Source: Pseudomonas sp.
Lineage (GTDB): Bacteria > Pseudomonadota > Gammaproteobacteria > Pseudomonadales > Pseudomonadaceae
Assembly: GCA_003527165.1 (NCBI GenBank)
Contig: DPSI01000284.1
Location: 1 to 6,681, forward strand
Reading direction: 5' to 3'
DNA: 6,681 nucleotides
The notes under the pieces were generated by a model. It was not told where the DNA came from, did not search any database, and worked only from the letters and a program-made list of their open reading frames with translations. Shown piece after piece: positions 1 to 6,086 of the stretch (positions are counted from its first letter, which is position 1; every line of letters begins with the position of its first letter). The translations under genes and the position numbers were made by a program.

Positions 1-849
1 CACAAAGCCAAGGCCAACGGAAAAAATCAGGTGCAGGTATTCACCGAAGCCCTGCACGCCGAAGCCAACTACAAGCTGTTCGTGGAGAACAACCTGCGCC
101 GCGCTCTGGTGCAGAACGAACTCGAGGTTTTCTACCAACCCAAGCTCTGCCTGCGTAGCGGTCGGCTGCAGGGGCTGGAAGCGCTGCTGCGTTGGAACCA
201 CCCCGAGAAAGGCATGATCCGGCCAGATCAATTCATCAGCGTGGCCGAAGAAACCGGATTGATCATCCCCATCGGCAAATGGGTGGCTCGCGAGGCATGC
301 CGGATGGGCTTACAGCTCGCTGCGCTGGGTATCGGCACACCGCAGATTGCGATCAACCTTTCACCGAAGCAATTTTCCGATCCCGAACTAGTCGGCTCGA
401 TCGCCGCCATTCTTTCCGAGGAGCGTTTGCCTCCGGGCTGCCTGGAGCTGGAGCTGACCGAAAGCTTGCTACTCGAGGCGACCGAGGAAACGCGCCAGCA
501 GCTGATTGGCCTGAAGGCGCTCGGCGTAACGCTGGCAATGGACGATTTCGGCACCGGATACTCGTCCTTGAGCTACTTGAAGAAATTTCCCATCGACGTC
601 ATTAAGATCGACCGAAGCTTCATCAAGGACATACCTGGTAACCAGGACGATATCGAAATCACCTCGGCGGTCATCGCCATGGCGCGCAACCTTAACCTGA
701 AGGTCGTCGCGGAAGGCATCGAGACCACCGAACAGCTGACCTTCCTACGCCACCAGCGGTGTGATATCGGGCAGGGCTATCTGTTCGACAAGCCCATACC
801 AGGAGCCCAGCTGATCGGCTCGCTTAGCCGTTATCCGCATTGGCTCTGA
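1..849 (+). CDS. C-terminal part of a GGDEF-EAL protein, c-di-GMP phosphodiesterase (5' end outside window)
   Basis: The frame is open from base 1, so the gene begins upstream; 282 residues are visible. The first ~14 (HKAKANGKNQVQVF) match the usual last strand of a GGDEF domain. A full EAL domain follows from about residue 28 to 275. It should hydrolyse c-di-GMP to pGpG in the cytoplasm. All expected metal-binding and catalytic motifs are present in fragment numbering: EALLRW with Glu60, the NLSPKQF Asn119, ELTES Glu154, DDFGTGYSS with Asp181-Asp182 and an intact loop 6, KID Lys202, AEGIE Glu238 and Glu241, and QGY Gln258. This suggests an active enzyme rather than a degenerate c-di-GMP sensor. 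msrA starts 99 bp downstream on the same strand with no clear terminator between. The EAL gene, msrA and acyl-CoA dehydrogenase order resembles the DipA (PA5017) locus of P. aeruginosa, so a dipA orthologue is likely. The missing N-terminus (PAS or other sensor domains) prevents a firm symbol. Confidence 0.93.
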   Translation, partial: HKAKANGKNQVQVFTEALHAEANYKLFVENNLRRALVQNELEVFYQPKLCLRSGRLQGLEALLRWNHPEKGMIRPDQFISVAEETGLIIPIGKWVAREACRMGLQLAALGIGTPQIAINLSPKQFSDPELVGSIAAILSEERLPPGCLELELTESLLLEATEETRQQLIGLKALGVTLAMDDFGTGYSSLSYLKKFPIDVIKIDRSFIKDIPGNQDDIEITSAVIAMARNLNLKVVAEGIETTEQLTFLRHQRCDIGQGYLFDKPIPGAQLIGSLSRYPHWL

Positions 850-948
850 GCCTTTCGTCAGCGCACGGCCTGGGTAACAACGCTTTGGTTTGTCCGCTTG
901 GTAGCCTAGGCTTTCAGCAGCCCTTACATTCAGGCCCGAGGACTAAAA

Positions 949-1596
949 ATGACCCTGCGCTCGCAAATTCTCGTTCACAAACAGGCCCTTCCCGATGCGG
1001 GACAGGCGCTACCCGGACGCGCCACGGCGGTCCCTGTGCCCGACGCGCATTTCGTCAACGGCAACCCGCTTCAGCCCCCCTTCCCGGCTCACCTGCATCA
1101 GGCAATTTTTGCTATGGGTTGTTTCTGGGGGGCGGAGCGGCGGTTCTGGGAACAACCCGGCGTCTGGACCACAGCTGTGGGCTATGCCGGAGGCCACACA
1201 CCGAATCCCACCTACGAGGAAGTCTGTTCCGGGCTCACCGGACACACCGAAGCCGTATTGGTCGTGTTCGATCCGCAGCAGATCGCTTACCGCGAACTGC
1301 TCAAGCAGTTCTGGGAGGCACACAATCCGACGCAGGGCATGCGCCAGGGTAACGACATCGGCACCCAGTATCGTTCGGCGATTTACTGCCTCGACGATGC
1401 CCAGTTGGAAGAGGCGCGCGCCAGCGAAGCGCGCTTTCAGGCTGAGCTGAGCAAGCACGGACTCGGCAGCATTACCACTGAAATTGCCCATGCTCCGGCG
1501 TTCTATTATGCCGAGGCCTACCATCAGCAATATTTGGCGAAGAATCCGGGCGGTTACTGTGGTCTTGGCGGTACTGGAGTGTGCATGCCAGCCTAA
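949..1596 (+). CDS. msrA: Peptide methionine sulfoxide reductase MsrA
   Basis: This 215-residue protein is close in length to E. coli MsrA (212). It reduces the S-epimer of methionine sulfoxide in proteins and free methionine, using thioredoxin to recycle, and acts in the cytoplasm in oxidative damage repair. The catalytic motif GCFWGAE carries Cys58. Two C-terminal cysteines, Cys204 and Cys212 in [12 protein letters not shown], have the 8-residue spacing of the E. coli resolving pair (Cys198/Cys206). This marks the three-cysteine relay form of MsrA. The YAGG, TGHTEAV and [11 protein letters not shown] segments are also typical of the family. The first ~50 residues before the core form the usual E. 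coli-type N-terminal extension. The ATG at 949 is supported by a GAGGA Shine-Dalgarno at 938-942, six bases upstream. No convincing promoter was found in the 99-bp gap, so read-through from the EAL gene is possible. The MsrA core is complete, with no frameshift and no fused MsrB domain. Confidence 0.97.
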   Translation: MTLRSQILVHKQALPDAGQALPGRATAVPVPDAHFVNGNPLQPPFPAHLHQAIFAMGCFWGAERRFWEQPGVWTTAVGYAGGHTPNPTYEEVCSGLTGHTEAVLVVFDPQQIAYRELLKQFWEAHNPTQGMRQGNDIGTQYRSAIYCLDDAQLEEARASEARFQAELSKHGLGSITTEIAHAPAFYYAEAYHQQYLAKNPGGYCGLGGTGVCMPA

Positions 1597-1686
1597 GGCC
1601 GGCGTTAAGCATTAATGCTCTGGAACTAGACGCTATACGAGTACCGCGTCAACCCAGCTTGCGGTTGGCCGTGTTTTCTACCCCAT

Positions 1687-1717
1687 AAAAAGAAAACCCC
1701 GCCGAAGCGGGGCCTTT
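1687..1717. terminator. Rho-independent terminator between msrA and the first acyl-CoA dehydrogenase, stronger on the minus strand
   Basis: CCCCGC (1697-1702) pairs with GCGGGG (1707-1712) around a 4-base loop. Read on the minus strand the loop is TTCG closed by C-G, the extra-stable UUCG tetraloop. The stem is then followed by TTTT, C and TTTTT (1696 down to 1687), a near-ideal tail. Read on the plus strand the tail is only CCTTTGC, so it is a weaker stop for msrA, whose stop codon is about 100 bp upstream. For the minus-strand dehydrogenase it lies about 304 nt past the stop codon. It probably serves both converging genes. Confidence 0.8.
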
Positions 1718-1742
1718 GCAGACTGAATCCTGACATCCGTGA

Positions 1743-1820
1743 CTTGCGCCTTCCTGGCGTCGTTCCGCTACGCTTCTCTATTGTTTTATGCGCTTCCATA
1801 CGCAGCGTCCATAGCGCAAG
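1743..1820. repeat. Folded intergenic block bounded by a 7-bp inverted repeat (possible repeat-family member)
   Basis: CTTGCGC at 1743-1749 is the exact reverse complement of GCGCAAG at 1814-1820. Inside are smaller dyads: GCGT 1757-1760 with ACGC 1770-1773, and TATG 1787-1790 with CATA 1797-1800. There is also an imperfect internal direct repeat (TGCGCCTTCCTGGCG near 1745-1759 and TGCGCTTCCATACGC near 1789-1803). The pattern resembles multi-copy intergenic repeats of pseudomonads, but only one copy is visible here, so the family assignment is inference. Confidence 0.35.
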
Positions 1821-1869
1821 AGACTACCGCTCGGTCGAACAAACCTGTAGTAGCAATTCTGCACCACGA

Positions 1870-1891
1870 TTTGTAAGCAATTACTTACAAA
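1870..1891. promoter_or_regulatory. 22-bp near-perfect palindrome, candidate operator
   Basis: TTTGTAAG (1870-1877) and CTTACAAA (1884-1891) are exact reverse complements. They flank a centre, CAATTA, that is itself palindromic except for one pair, so 20 of 22 bases are symmetric. The size and symmetry fit a dimeric repressor of the TetR type, whose efflux-pump operators in Pseudomonas often carry GTAAG/TTACAAA half-sites. It lies about 30 bp upstream of a promoter-like sequence. No regulator gene is in the window. A hairpin role in RNA is less likely because the arms are AT-rich and no U-tract follows directly. Confidence 0.4.
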
Positions 1892-1921
1892 GAATCCATC
1901 CTTGGCTCAGCGTGTAAGCCA

Positions 1922-1949
1922 TTGACTACAAGCGATGCAGGCTTATGAC
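1922..1949 (+). promoter_or_regulatory. Possible sigma70 promoter facing the 3' end of the first acyl-CoA dehydrogenase
   Basis: TTGACT (1922-1927, 5 of 6 consensus) is followed after 16 bases by TATGAC (1944-1949, 4 of 6). Transcription would start near 1956 and run rightward, antisense to the dehydrogenase gene that ends at 2017. No open frame with a ribosome binding site follows. The match was found by eye and such matches arise by chance. Confidence 0.25.
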
Positions 1950-2016
1950 TGGAGTAGTGGCGCATTGTTCCCAGACATGGCTAATTAATTTCATTATGCC
2001 TTTACAGCTTAAGCCC

Positions 2017-3795
2017 TCAGAACTGTGCGGCATCGAGTAGGTACAGCGAATCACTGCCTGCCCGAACCGATGCGCTCAGCGAATGAATACGTGGCAGCAG
2101 GCGCGCAAAAAAGAAACGCGCCGTGCCCAGCTTGCTCGCATAAAAATCGGCCTGGCCTTCCTTACCCAGCGCTGCGTCTGCCATACGTGCCCACATATAG
2201 GCGTAAGCGGTGTAGCCGAACACATGCAGATACTCCACCGAGGCGGCACCGATCTCGTTGGGGTTGTTCTTCGCGCTGTCGAGGACGAAGGCGGTGAGTT
2301 CGTCGAGGTTATCCAGTGCTGCCTTGAGCGGCGCGATGAACTCGTCGAGCTCCGAGCCGGCTGCTGCGCAGTAGCGCCGAATTTCATCAGCGAACGCCTT
2401 GTAGAGCTCGCCGCCGCTGCCCACCACCTTGCGCCCCAGCAGGTCCAGCGCCTGGATACCGTTGGTGCCCTCGTAGATCTGGGTGATGCGGCAGTCGCGC
2501 ACCAGCTGCTCCTGACCCCACTCGCGAATGAAGCCATGGCCGCCAAAGATCTGCTGGCCGTGAACCGTGGTCTCCAGTCCCATGTCGGTGAGGAAGGCCT
2601 TGGCCACCGGGGTCAGTAACGCCACCTGCGCTTCGGCGCGCTGCCGGGCCTCGGCGTCTTCGCTGAACTTGGCGATGTCCAGCTGCAGCGCGACATAGCT
2701 GGAGAAGGCGCGGCCGCCTTCGTTCAAGGCCTTCATGGTCAGCAGCATGCGGCGCACATCGGGATGCACGATAATCGGGTCAGCCGCTTTGTCTTGCGCC
2801 ACCGGGCCGGTCGGTGCACGGCTCTGGATGCGCTCACGGGCGTATTCAACGGCACTCTGGTAGGAACGTTCACCGGTAGAAAGCCCCTGAATACCGACAC
2901 CCAGACGCTCGTAATTCATCATGGTGAACATCGCCGCCAGGCCCTTGTTCGGCTCGCCAACCATCCAGCCTGTGGCGCCGTCGAAGTTCATCACGCAGGT
3001 GGCCGAGGCCTGGATGCCCATCTTGTGCTCGATCGAACCGCAGCTCAGGCTGTTGCGCGAGCCCAGGCTGCCGTCCTCGTTGACCATCACCTTGGGCACC
3101 AGAAACAGCGAGATGCCGCGCGAGCCGGCTGGGGCATCGGGCAGCTTGGCCAGCACCAGATGGATGATGTTTTCGGTGAGATCGTGCTCGCCACCGGTGA
3201 TGAATATCTTGGTGCCGCTGACCTTGTAGGAGCCATCCGCCTGCGGTTCAGCCTTGGTCCGGATGATACCCAGATCGGTCCCGGCGTGCGGCTCGGTCAG
3301 GCACATGGAACCGGCCCAAACGCCGGCGTACATGTTCGGCAGGTACTTCTGCTTCAACGCTTCGTTGGCGTGGGCGTAGATCGACAGGCAAGCGCCAGAG
3401 GTGAGCATCGGGTAGAGGCCGAACGCCAAGCTGGCGGAGTTCATCATTTCCTCGACCTGGGCCGAGATCGCTTTGGGCATGCCCATACCGCCGTAGGTGG
3501 GGTCGCCACCGACGCCAACCCAGCCGCCTTCGGCGTATAGGCGATAGGCTTCGGGATAGCCGGCCGGCGTGCTGACTGCGCCATCGACCCAGTGGCAGCC
3601 TTCTTCGTCACCGCTGCGGTTGAGCGGCGCGATGGTGTTGGCGGTAATCTTTCCCGCCTCCTCGAGAATCGCTTCTGCGGTTTCCGCATCCACGACCCCA
3701 GCCAGCGCAGGCAACGTCTGCCAGAGCCTTGGGGCCTCGAAGACTTCATTCAGGACAAAACGCATATCGCGCAGCGGTGCTTTGTAGTCAGCCAT
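2017..3795 (-). CDS. FadE-type acyl-CoA dehydrogenase, paralogue 1 (592 aa)
   Basis: This flavoprotein should oxidise an acyl-CoA to the trans-2-enoyl-CoA, the first step of beta-oxidation, passing electrons to electron-transfer flavoprotein. It belongs to the long (~600-residue) bacterial group with an extra C-terminal domain. Approximate layout: short N-terminal domain 1-35 (MADYKAPLRDMRF), dehydrogenase N domain 40-155, middle FAD-contacting domain 160-275 with CLTEPHAGTDLG (165-176) and KIFITGGEHD (196-205), C domain 280-450, and extra C-terminal domain 465-590. The catalytic base is Glu442 in QIYEGTNGIQ, the family's YEGT position. The ATG at 3795 was chosen because GAGG lies 7 bases upstream and the paralogue begins the same way; an in-frame TTG at 3810 would add five residues with no support. 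It is transcribed toward msrA and ends at the terminator near 1700. Relatives include PA5020 and the P. putida PP_0368/PP_0370 proteins; PP_0368 was reported as a phenylacyl-CoA dehydrogenase (from memory). Chain-length preference cannot be read from the sequence. Confidence 0.93.
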   Translation of the reverse strand: MADYKAPLRDMRFVLNEVFEAPRLWQTLPALAGVVDAETAEAILEEAGKITANTIAPLNRSGDEEGCHWVDGAVSTPAGYPEAYRLYAEGGWVGVGGDPTYGGMGMPKAISAQVEEMMNSASLAFGLYPMLTSGACLSIYAHANEALKQKYLPNMYAGVWAGSMCLTEPHAGTDLGIIRTKAEPQADGSYKVSGTKIFITGGEHDLTENIIHLVLAKLPDAPAGSRGISLFLVPKVMVNEDGSLGSRNSLSCGSIEHKMGIQASATCVMNFDGATGWMVGEPNKGLAAMFTMMNYERLGVGIQGLSTGERSYQSAVEYARERIQSRAPTGPVAQDKAADPIIVHPDVRRMLLTMKALNEGGRAFSSYVALQLDIAKFSEDAEARQRAEAQVALLTPVAKAFLTDMGLETTVHGQQIFGGHGFIREWGQEQLVRDCRITQIYEGTNGIQALDLLGRKVVGSGGELYKAFADEIRRYCAAAGSELDEFIAPLKAALDNLDELTAFVLDSAKNNPNEIGAASVEYLHVFGYTAYAYMWARMADAALGKEGQADFYASKLGTARFFFARLLPRIHSLSASVRAGSDSLYLLDAAQF

Positions 3796-3802
3796 GGAAG
3801 GA

Positions 3803-3808
3803 CCTCGC
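3803..3808 (-). promoter_or_regulatory. Ribosome binding site deciding the start of paralogue 1
   Basis: On the minus strand GCGAGG ends 7 bases before the ATG at 3795. This is good Shine-Dalgarno spacing and favours that ATG over the in-frame TTG at 3810, which lies upstream of the motif. Confidence 0.75.
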
Positions 3809-3821
3809 AAAACGTGTCACC

Positions 3822-3835
3822 CGGCCAATTGGCCG
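3822..3835. promoter_or_regulatory. 14-bp perfect palindrome upstream of paralogue 1, candidate operator
   Basis: CGGCCAATTGGCCG is fully self-complementary and lies 26 bp upstream of the ATG of the dehydrogenase gene, just upstream of its ribosome binding site. A repressor site controlling the dehydrogenase would fit this position. No known operator consensus was recognised. Confidence 0.3.
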
Positions 3836-4016
3836 TAGCAGTTTCGCGAGTCTAACTGAAGACCAATCGGCGCCCGAAGCGTCTTAAACTGACCAAACGG
3901 TTCCCATCTCGACAGCACAGTCAGTCTCGACTGTCCGCCGACAGCGCCATGAAAACCGACATCGAATCGATATGAAAAAGCCCGCACGTCAGGCTGTGCG
4001 AAAACGCAGCGAGTGA

Positions 4017-4040
4017 TGGTTAGGCGGTGCCGCCTAACCA
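4017..4040. repeat. 24-bp perfect palindrome inside the inverted-repeat element
   Basis: TGGTTAGGCGG (4017-4027) and CCGCCTAACCA (4030-4040) are exact reverse complements separated by TG. All 11 pairs match. As DNA it could be a protein-binding site or cruciform; as RNA it would need to open a few pairs to form a loop. It is not followed by a T-tract, so it is not a terminator by itself. Confidence 0.6.
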
Positions 4041-4044
4041 AGGC

Positions 4045-4091
4045 AAAAACAGGCGAGGCAGCGGGCAGGACTTGCATCCTCGCCTGTTTTT
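4045..4091. terminator. Two-way terminator-like hairpin downstream of paralogue 2
   Basis: AAAAACAGGCGAGG (4045-4058) pairs perfectly over 14 bases with CCTCGCCTGTTTTT (4078-4091). The loop is 19 bases, longer than usual. Because the arms carry A5 and T5 at their outer ends, the hairpin ends in T5 on both strands. On the minus strand it lies about 80 bp past the stop codon of paralogue 2 and probably ends that transcript. Confidence 0.6.
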
Positions 4092-4172
4092 AGTGCGGCA
4101 TAGCGGCATAACCGAACGCAGCAGTTTTCACACTGCCTGCTGACGTGGCGGGCTCGGTCGCTTAGGAATGCT

Positions 4173-5981
4173 TCAAAAGGCGAATTGATCCGCCGCCAGC
4201 TTCATCAGGCTCGCACTGCCCGCCTCGATCGCTGCCTTGTGCGCAGCAGTCCGGGGCAGCACGCGAGCGAAATAGAAGTCAGCGGTGATCAGCTTCGCCT
4301 GGTAGAACGCCGCATCGCCATCGGCGGCGTCCAGTTTGCTCTGGGCAACCACGGCCATGCGCAGCCAGAAGTAGCCGAGAATCAGATAGCCGCAATACAT
4401 CAGGTAGTCGACCGACGCCGCACCGACTTCGTCCGGATTCTTCATGGCCGCCATGCCGATCCGCTGGGTCAGCTCGCCCAGATCACGGTTGATGCCAGCC
4501 AGCTGCGCCACAAGGCCCTGCAACTGCGGATGCTGGGCATTGGCTTCGCAGAACCTGTGCACTCGGTTGGTAAAGCCGAGCATCAGCCTGCCCTGGCTAC
4601 CCAGCACCTTGCGGCCGAGCAGGTCGAGCGCCTGGATACCGTTGGTGCCTTCGTAGATCGGCGCAATGCGGCAGTCACGCACCAATTGCTCCATGCCCCA
4701 TTCACGGATATAGCCGTGGCCACCGAATACCTGCATGCCCAGGTTGGTCACCTCCAGCCCGGTATCGGTCATGAACGCCTTGCAGACAGGCGTGAGGAAG
4801 GCCAAAAGGGCTTCGGCCTCCTGGCGTTCGCTTTCGTCCGGACTGTGGGTCTGGTCGAGCAATTGCGCGGTGAAATAGGCCAGCGCGCGGTTGCCTTCGT
4901 TGAAGGCTTTCATGGTGAGAAGCATGCGCCGCACGTCCGGATGAACGATGATCGGGTCGGCGGGCTTGTTCGGAAATTTCGCGCCGCTCAGCGAGCGCAT
5001 CTGCAAGCGCTCGTTGGCGTACTGGACCGCTCCCTGGAAGCTCGCCTCGCCATTGCATAGCCCCTGCATACCTGTGCCAAGGCGTGCATGATTCATCATG
5101 GTGAACATGCAGTTCAGGCCCTTGTTCGGCTCACCGATGAGATAGCCCGTGGCGCCGTCGAAGTTGATCACACAGGTGGCGGACGCCTTGATGCCCATCT
5201 TGTGCTCGATGGAGCCGCAGGCGACGCCGTTGCGCTCGCCCGCCTCGCTGGGCGCGCCGGGCCGGCCCTCCTTCGGCAGGAACTTCGGCACGATGAACAG
5301 CGAGATACCCTTGGTGCCGGCGGGCGCATCGGGCAACTTAGCCAGCACCAGGTGCACGATGTTTTCGCTCATGTCGTGCTCACCGGCGGAGATGAATATC
5401 TTGGTTCCGCTGATGGCGTAGCTGCCGTCACCCTGTGGCACGGCGCGGGTTTTGATCAGGCCAAGATCGGTGCCGCAATGCGACTCGGTCAGGCACATGG
5501 TGCCGGTCCAGCGGCCTTCGGTCATGCGACTCAGATAGGTCTGCTTCTGTTCATCGGTGCCGTGGGCCGCAATCGCGGCCATCGCGCCGTGGGTCAGCCC
5601 CGGATACATGCCAAAGGATGTATTGGCCGAGCCGACCATCTCGCCGATGACGAGTCCCAGCGAATGCGGCAATCCCTGGCCGCCATAGGTCGGGTCCGAG
5701 GCCAGCCCCATCCAGCCGCCTTCGGCGTACTGAGCGAAAGCTTCCTTGAACCCTTTGGGTGTAGTCACCACACCATTGTCGAAATGACAGCCCTCTTCGT
5801 CACCGCTGCGATTGAGCGGCGCGAGAACCTGCTCGCAGAACTTGGCGCCTTCCTCGAGGATAGCGCTGACCATGTCCGGTGTGGCATCGTCTGCGCCATT
5901 GGCGGCATAGCTACCATGGAAGTCGAACACTTCATCGATCAGGAAGCGCATGTCGCGCAGGGGGGCCTTGTAGGCGGGCAT
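4173..5981 (-). CDS. FadE-type acyl-CoA dehydrogenase, paralogue 2 (602 aa)
   Basis: This is the same enzyme class and domain order as the neighbouring 592-residue protein, and clearly its paralogue: the N-terminus (YKAPLRDMRF), the FAD region and the catalytic region are nearly the same. FAD-contacting motifs are CLTESHCGTDLG (163-174) and KIFISAGEHD (194-203). The catalytic base is Glu444 in PIYEGTNGIQ. Differences from paralogue 1 include TESHCG for TEPHAG, FISAG for FITGG, a loop longer by about five residues after LFIVPK (residues 234-252), and a strongly diverged C-terminal domain (about 465-602). These suggest a different substrate range rather than a redundant copy. The ATG at 5981 has GGAG at 5988-5991, six bases upstream. 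The GGDEF gene ends 105 bp upstream on the same strand with no obvious terminator, so co-transcription is possible. The terminator-like hairpin at 4045-4091 follows. The substrate is unassigned; fatty acyl- or phenylacyl-CoA are the reasonable candidates. Confidence 0.93.
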   Translation of the reverse strand: MPAYKAPLRDMRFLIDEVFDFHGSYAANGADDATPDMVSAILEEGAKFCEQVLAPLNRSGDEEGCHFDNGVVTTPKGFKEAFAQYAEGGWMGLASDPTYGGQGLPHSLGLVIGEMVGSANTSFGMYPGLTHGAMAAIAAHGTDEQKQTYLSRMTEGRWTGTMCLTESHCGTDLGLIKTRAVPQGDGSYAISGTKIFISAGEHDMSENIVHLVLAKLPDAPAGTKGISLFIVPKFLPKEGRPGAPSEAGERNGVACGSIEHKMGIKASATCVINFDGATGYLIGEPNKGLNCMFTMMNHARLGTGMQGLCNGEASFQGAVQYANERLQMRSLSGAKFPNKPADPIIVHPDVRRMLLTMKAFNEGNRALAYFTAQLLDQTHSPDESERQEAEALLAFLTPVCKAFMTDTGLEVTNLGMQVFGGHGYIREWGMEQLVRDCRIAPIYEGTNGIQALDLLGRKVLGSQGRLMLGFTNRVHRFCEANAQHPQLQGLVAQLAGINRDLGELTQRIGMAAMKNPDEVGAASVDYLMYCGYLILGYFWLRMAVVAQSKLDAADGDAAFYQAKLITADFYFARVLPRTAAHKAAIEAGSASLMKLAADQFAF

Positions 5982-6086
5982 ATCGTTCTCCAGAGACGGC
6001 GCGGTATTGTTATCAGCGGCACGCTACCGGCAGATCGGGCCACTCAACAATCACATTGCGAGCGATGAATGCGCCGTTATAACCAC

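Larger units (their letters stand above)
1597..2016. other. 420-bp gene-free region between converging genes
   Basis: No credible coding frame was found. From left to right it holds a 12-bp palindrome (AGCATTAATGCT, 1608-1619) just after the msrA stop, a GC-rich terminator at 1687-1717, a folded repeat-like block at 1743-1820, a 22-bp near-perfect palindrome at 1870-1891, a sigma70-like promoter at 1922-1949 facing right, and an AT-rich stretch at 1981-2000. Operators and promoters are unexpected between the 3' ends of two converging genes. The region may hold an unannotated small RNA or the remains of a lost gene's control region. Confidence 0.6.
3979..4154. repeat. ~176-bp imperfect inverted-repeat (MITE-like) element
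   Basis: The left end (3979-4005) and the reverse complement of the right end (4124-4154) align end to end. Both begin AGCCCGC, then ACGTCAG, then a GC?GTG?GAAAAC block, with about 25 matches and short 1- and 3-base gaps. Inside the arms lie two further perfect dyads, at 4017-4040 and 4045-4091. There is no transposase and no convincing coding frame. No clear target-site duplication was seen at the ends. A non-autonomous mobile repeat or a transcribed folded element are both possible. The right end is only 18 bases from the stop codon of paralogue 2. Confidence 0.55.
3796..4172. other. 377-bp region between the two acyl-CoA dehydrogenase genes
   Basis: No credible gene was found. The part next to paralogue 1 (3796-3978) should hold its promoter. 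It contains the ribosome binding site at 3803-3808, a 14-bp palindrome at 3822-3835, and nested dyads at 3917-3934 (ACAGTC and GACTGT arms, with CAGTC-TC-GACTG inside). No convincing -35/-10 pair was seen on the minus strand. The part next to paralogue 2 (3979-4172) is almost filled by an inverted-repeat element that includes a terminator-like hairpin. The two dehydrogenases are therefore probably separate transcription units. Confidence 0.6.

Noticed and set aside
903..912. AGCCTAGGCT palindrome in the gap before msrA
   Set aside because: Only 10 bp, and I could not place good promoter elements beside it; short palindromes of this size are common by chance.
1608..1619. AGCATTAATGCT palindrome just after the msrA stop
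   Set aside because: 12 bp with no loop and no T-tract, so it is not a terminator; no promoter next to it.
2764..3540. Long plus-strand open frame opposite the first dehydrogenase
   Set aside because: High-GC coding sequence commonly leaves the antisense frame open; there is no start signal and no family resemblance, while the minus-strand gene has full catalytic motifs.
3796..3810. TTG start at 3810 adding five residues to the first dehydrogenase
   Set aside because: The Shine-Dalgarno motif lies inside that extension and points to the ATG at 3795, which also matches the paralogue's N-terminus.
3961..3971. ATCGAATCGAT palindrome
   Set aside because: Short, with a single central base, and not tied to any other signal; it was considered as a target-site duplication for the neighbouring element but has no partner on the other side.
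4019..4038. GTTAGGC and GCCTAAC resemble integron attC core sites (GTTRRRY and RYYYAAC)
   Set aside because: They occur in the wrong order and only 6 bp apart. The only other suitable core, at 3850-3856, would give a site of ~176 bp without the inner conserved boxes. No integrase or cassette is present.
3817..4077. 86-residue minus-strand open frame between the dehydrogenases (begins MQVLPAASPVFA)
   Set aside because: It runs through both perfect dyads and half of the inverted-repeat element, has no ribosome binding site that I can see and resembles no protein family. It is probably a by-product of the repeat.
4185..6068. Two long plus-strand open frames (4185-5060 and 5088-6068) opposite the second dehydrogenase
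   Set aside because: These are antisense mirror frames of a well-supported gene; no recognisable domains or ribosome binding sites.
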